From Rufibacter sp. DG15C (GTDB lineage Bacteria; Bacteroidota; Bacteroidia; Cytophagales; Hymenobacteraceae): a stretch of DNA of 64,000 nucleotides. The translations under genes and the position numbers were made by a program. Each line of letters opens with the position of its first letter. The first letter of the stretch is position 1. Of this stretch, positions 61,300 through 64,000 are shown piece by piece. The DNA lies in assembly GCF_001577755.1 (NCBI RefSeq), contig NZ_CP010776.1:62001-126000 (forward strand), in the 5' to 3' direction. The notes under the pieces are model-generated. The model was not told the DNA's origin. It saw nothing but the letters and a program-made list of their open reading frames with translations, and made no database searches.

Positions 61300-62856
61300 G
61301 TGAACAATGAAATTGAATTCTATATCCCAAATAATGTAGATATAAGAGAAATATTAAAGAAAGAGAGAAAAGGCAAAAGATACATTGAATGCCAGATAGA
61401 CAAGTACCATTGGTTTCTGGACACCATCTACAAACAAAGTATCCTAAATAAAAAATATGAGTTGGGTGACTTCATTCCTTTACAAAACAAGAAACTGGAA
61501 GAAGTCTTAGGGTCAAGGTATGTGCATCACATCAAAACCATTCTTCCAAAGCATGGAATCATTGAATGTGACCATGATTTCAAAGAAGGCATAAAGAGCC
61601 TGGGGTTTAGGCTTACAAAGGACTATCAGGTTAGGCATTACAGAATATTGAAGGACAGCAACTCTACCTTCATAAAGTCTCTACAGTCAAGGAATATCAC
61701 AGCTATCGCTGAAATGGATGCCATCACCAAATACACCTATAACCAACTGGTTGATTTGGGTATCTACGCAGAAGAGGCTGCACAACATGTGGAGGACTGG
61801 TACACCCAAAATCTAACAGTAGAGAATCCAGTCCTTTTAAAAAAACTGTATAGAAAGAACAAAAAGCGCAGGAAAGCAGAGAGAATAGCAATCAAGAAAG
61901 GATACAATGCGCACTACCCAGACCTCACGTATGAGCAGATGCTCGACTTGATGAGAGACAGCTACCTGTATCAGATTAGGGCTATTAACGAGAAGCTATG
62001 GTTACCGCTTAGAGATGATAAATCTTTCAGAATACATACGTATCTGACAAATTCATGGTCTGAGCTGAGACAGTTCCTTTACCTTAAAAGCAATACAGAC
62101 ACACAGCTTGTTTCGCTTGATTGTAGCAATAGTCAGCCGTTCACTTTGGTTAAGATTCTCTTGGAGCATTGTAAGGGCATCGACCTATATGACAGCCCTC
62201 ATACTGATGTCATCGACTACATAGAATTTGTGACCCAGGGCAAGCTATATCATTTCATGTGCGGTCAGCTTGGCATTACGGATTCAAAAGAAATCCTGAA
62301 GTTCAAAGAGAAGATGTTTGCCAACGTTTTCTACTCGTCAAACAAACATGGGTACTTCACAAAGGAAGCGATAGCTTTTAGAGAGCATTTCCCAACAGTT
62401 TACCAAGTCATCATGCAGGAGAAAAGAGGGTGTTTCAAACAGTTAAGCATCAAAATGCAAAGAGTGGAAACATCAGCGGTGATTGACATCGCTTTGACAA
62501 CCCTCATGGAAAAATACGGTGAATCTGAATGGTTCAGCAGTATCCATGATTCTATCATCTGTTCAGAGGTATTTGAGGCAGAGGTACGTCAGTTGATGCT
62601 TGATGCTTATAATGAGGTAGTGGGTGTGTTTCCCCATATCAAGCCTGCTGAGAAGGTAAACAAGCTGAAACCAAGTGTAACTGTAGAGAGCAGCACTACT
62701 CTACCTGACAATACGCCATTAAACGTGCTTAGGAAGAGGTTTGAGGAACAGTTCGCATCTAAGCAATACAAAGACCAAATCGCTCGCAAAGACTGTCAGG
62801 AGGCTCTTAAATCAAGTACAGGAAAAAAGACTAATGGACTCGGTATTGATTGGTAA
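61300..62856 (+). CDS. Family-A DNA-polymerase-like protein
   Basis: A 518-residue protein starting at GTG 61300 (a TAA sits immediately upstream in frame). The C-terminal half shows the three palm/fingers motifs of family-A polymerases in order: motif A LDCSNSQPFTLV (D274), motif B-like KFKEKMFANVFY (334-345), a QRVETSAVIDIALTTL segment matching the Q-x-x-AAD helix, and motif C IHDSII (415-420). The N-terminal 230 residues are unlike Pol I nuclease domains. It may replicate or prime the element. The call rests on motif order, not on overall identity. Confidence 0.65.
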   Translation: MNNEIEFYIPNNVDIREILKKERKGKRYIECQIDKYHWFLDTIYKQSILNKKYELGDFIPLQNKKLEEVLGSRYVHHIKTILPKHGIIECDHDFKEGIKSLGFRLTKDYQVRHYRILKDSNSTFIKSLQSRNITAIAEMDAITKYTYNQLVDLGIYAEEAAQHVEDWYTQNLTVENPVLLKKLYRKNKKRRKAERIAIKKGYNAHYPDLTYEQMLDLMRDSYLYQIRAINEKLWLPLRDDKSFRIHTYLTNSWSELRQFLYLKSNTDTQLVSLDCSNSQPFTLVKILLEHCKGIDLYDSPHTDVIDYIEFVTQGKLYHFMCGQLGITDSKEILKFKEKMFANVFYSSNKHGYFTKEAIAFREHFPTVYQVIMQEKRGCFKQLSIKMQRVETSAVIDIALTTLMEKYGESEWFSSIHDSIICSEVFEAEVRQLMLDAYNEVVGVFPHIKPAEKVNKLKPSVTVESSTTLPDNTPLNVLRKRFEEQFASKQYKDQIARKDCQEALKSSTGKKTNGLGIDW

Positions 62857-62926
62857 TGTCTTTCTAAATCCAAAGAAGTAATATGTCTTGACCTTTGTGT
62901 TAAGACATGATAGAGTTGTTCGTCCA

Positions 62927-62975
62927 TTTAAACGAAGAGGGTGCTACTATATAAGTAGCACCCTCTTCGTTTAAA
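62927..62975. terminator. Terminator after polymerase-like gene
   Basis: Perfect 22-bp arms beginning TTTAAACGAAGAGGGTGCTA around ATATA, convergent with the 79-residue protein gene. Confidence 0.9.
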
Positions 62976-63027
62976 ATCAATCATGGCAAACAGATTTCAT
63001 ATGGTTTTAGGAGTAAGTCCTCGTGGT

Positions 63028-63267
63028 CTATTCTCCAAAATTCCCTTCCTCGAGGCTCTTCCATAGCCTGTCTTCGATAAAATCCTCTGCTTGGTCAATC
63101 AGCAGCCTGACGTCCTCCATGGGATTGGCTATCTCAGTTCGGAACTGGTCTGACGTCAAAGCGAAGTATAAGCCGAAAGCAATGCGTGGACATTGCTGTT
63201 CGTGTGAAAGACTTCCTATAAAGTCATCAAGGTGTGCATTTACGTCTTCCTCCGTGAATCTTGGCAT
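63028..63267 (-). CDS. Small unknown island protein
   Basis: A 79-residue acidic protein (MPRFTEEDVNAHLDDFIGSL; DVRLLIDQAEDFIEDRLWKSLEEGNFGE) that looks fully helical. No family recognised. Upstream it has ATCTGATATATAG, a 13-bp string also found upstream of the Cys-cluster protein, suggesting a shared island promoter. Confidence 0.6.
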   Translation of the reverse strand: MPRFTEEDVNAHLDDFIGSLSHEQQCPRIAFGLYFALTSDQFRTEIANPMEDVRLLIDQAEDFIEDRLWKSLEEGNFGE

Positions 63268-63471
63268 TTCTCAGTTTTTAACTTTTGGGAGCCAAGCCGC
63301 TCGGCTGATGCTCTGATTCTATATATCAGATACAGTGCTGCCCTTCAAGTAGATTCATTCTAACTCGTCATAAGAATGTAAAGAGAGTTGACGTTCATGG
63401 TCCATAAATTAATGGGATGTTAACATCGGAAAGACTGATGTTTAGCGAACGGGAAACCAGACTATAGACTC

Positions 63472-64000
63472 ATGGCGCAACTACTATCTTTCATTTTGCT
63501 TTTGTTTGTAATAGATGGGCTGGCCGCAAGGCCAGCCGGATGGCTCCAAAAGGAATTGTTGACTGCTAACACTGGTAAAGATGCCGCATATCTAAACCAG
63601 GTAGAGCGTGAGACCCTTATGTACTTGAATCTGGCTCGGCTATATCCGAAACGGTTTGTGGAGTTAGAACTCGCCCATTACTGGGGAAACGACAAGCATG
63701 GAAACTTCCTTACTAACTCATCTTACAAGGAATCACTGATAAAGGAGATGAGTAGTATGCAACCAGTTCAGGCATTTTATCCTGACAGAGTCATGAGTGC
63801 CAGTGCCAGGTGCTTCGCATTAGAGAAAGAGCGGATTGGTGGTAGGACTCATGAACGATTAAGCTGTAAAACTGACCGATTCGCTGAGTGTATTAGTTTT
63901 GGCATGGACAATGGCAGAGAGATTGCTCTACAGCTACTCATCGACCATTTGGTTCCAAGTCTCGGTCATAGGTGGCTTTGCTTAAATAGCGACATCAATA
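63472..64000 (+). CDS. Secreted CAP-domain protein (5' end only)
   Basis: An open frame from ATG 63472 to the window edge (176 codons so far). It has a signal peptide (MAQLLSFILLLFVIDGLA), then LNQVERETLMYLNLARLYPKRF, HERLSC and an unusually clear GHRWLCLN, matching the conserved core of CAP/SCP-like extracellular proteins. A GC-rich hairpin (63518-63537) lies inside the signal-peptide region. Whether the gene belongs to the island or the chromosome beyond it is not clear. Confidence 0.75.
   Translation, partial: MAQLLSFILLLFVIDGLAARPAGWLQKELLTANTGKDAAYLNQVERETLMYLNLARLYPKRFVELELAHYWGNDKHGNFLTNSSYKESLIKEMSSMQPVQAFYPDRVMSASARCFALEKERIGGRTHERLSCKTDRFAECISFGMDNGREIALQLLIDHLVPSLGHRWLCLNSDIN

Larger units (their letters stand above)
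45261..63300. mobile_element. AT-rich integrative element / genomic island
   Basis: From the tRNA-like att site and integrase to at least the 63-kb region, the DNA is visibly AT-rich, lacks the chromosomal palindrome family and carries mobile-element genes: two recombinases, two DNA methyltransferase systems, RHH and XRE regulators and a family-A polymerase-like protein. Many genes are unknown. The right boundary was not identified; the stated end is approximate. Confidence 0.75.

Noticed and set aside
63518-63537. GC hairpin GGCTGGCC-GCAA-GGCCAGCC as a terminator
   Set aside because: It lies inside the open CAP-domain frame near the start codon and has no T run; more likely chance or a leader structure.
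1-64000. CRISPR array, rRNA operon or intact insertion sequence
   Set aside because: No regularly spaced repeats, rRNA motifs or transposase frames with terminal inverted repeats were seen. The palindrome family is not regularly spaced and has no unique spacers.

Overview
The window looks like a chromosomal segment of a Bacteroidota bacterium of the order Cytophagales, most likely family Hymenobacteraceae (Rufibacter/Pontibacter-like). That placement is inferred from gene content and not from a marker gene. Supporting features are a DUF2723-type glycosyltransferase, tandem-domain secreted amidohydrolases, RprX/RprY-type two-component proteins, a REC-CRP fusion, a DUF6370-type protein and promoter-like TTTG/TAnnTTTG boxes. 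No rRNA gene, complete tRNA gene or CRISPR array was seen.

Bases 1-45,300, apart from 26.4-28.5 kb, are ordinary chromosome. In order they carry amidohydrolases, an amino-acid permease, sbcD, a catalase with an OxyR-like palindrome upstream, a metallophosphoesterase cluster, an acyl-carrier-like protein, glutathione peroxidase, a MarR regulator, a CDF transporter with a short solute-binding lipoprotein, and a CcoI/FixI-type copper ATPase. A cupin, a two-component pair, the large DUF2723 protein, a DsbA-like protein and a DEAD-box helicase follow. Next come a TetR-UbiB pair, a PAS kinase, a DUF6370 protein, a sulfurtransferase, a GT39 transferase and hemA. A four-gene signalling operon (double FixL-like PAS kinase, receiver, receiver-kinase, receiver-CRP) and a PAS-only/CZB-like pair complete this part. 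Nearly every gap between these genes holds one copy of a 35-58 bp palindrome with core CGTTTTTGGCCTG...CAGGCCAAAAACG. I count 23 copies, two of them inside the DUF2723 gene and one forming a gene junction.

Bases 26,409-28,536 are a visibly AT-rich insert built like two integron gene cassettes. Each starts at a GTTRRRY-like core and ends in an attC-like imperfect palindrome whose first box is the exact complement of that cassette's own start. Their cargo is a small lipoprotein, a HEPN-like protein and an HNH-like protein. No integron integrase is visible, so this resembles an attC cluster lacking an integrase.

From 45.3 kb to at least 63.3 kb is an AT-rich integrative element or genomic island that lacks the palindrome family. 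It opens with a sequence resembling the 3' end of a tRNA gene, followed by a tyrosine recombinase. It carries an unknown three-gene operon ending in a TPR-like protein, a serine recombinase, an orphan beta-class DNA methyltransferase, a 59-residue RHH-like protein, and several unknown proteins. It also has an XRE regulator next to an Eco57I-like restriction-modification pair, and a divergent family-A DNA-polymerase-like protein downstream of a very AT-rich 360 bp gap. The right edge of the window holds the start of a secreted CAP-domain protein; the far end of the island was not identified.
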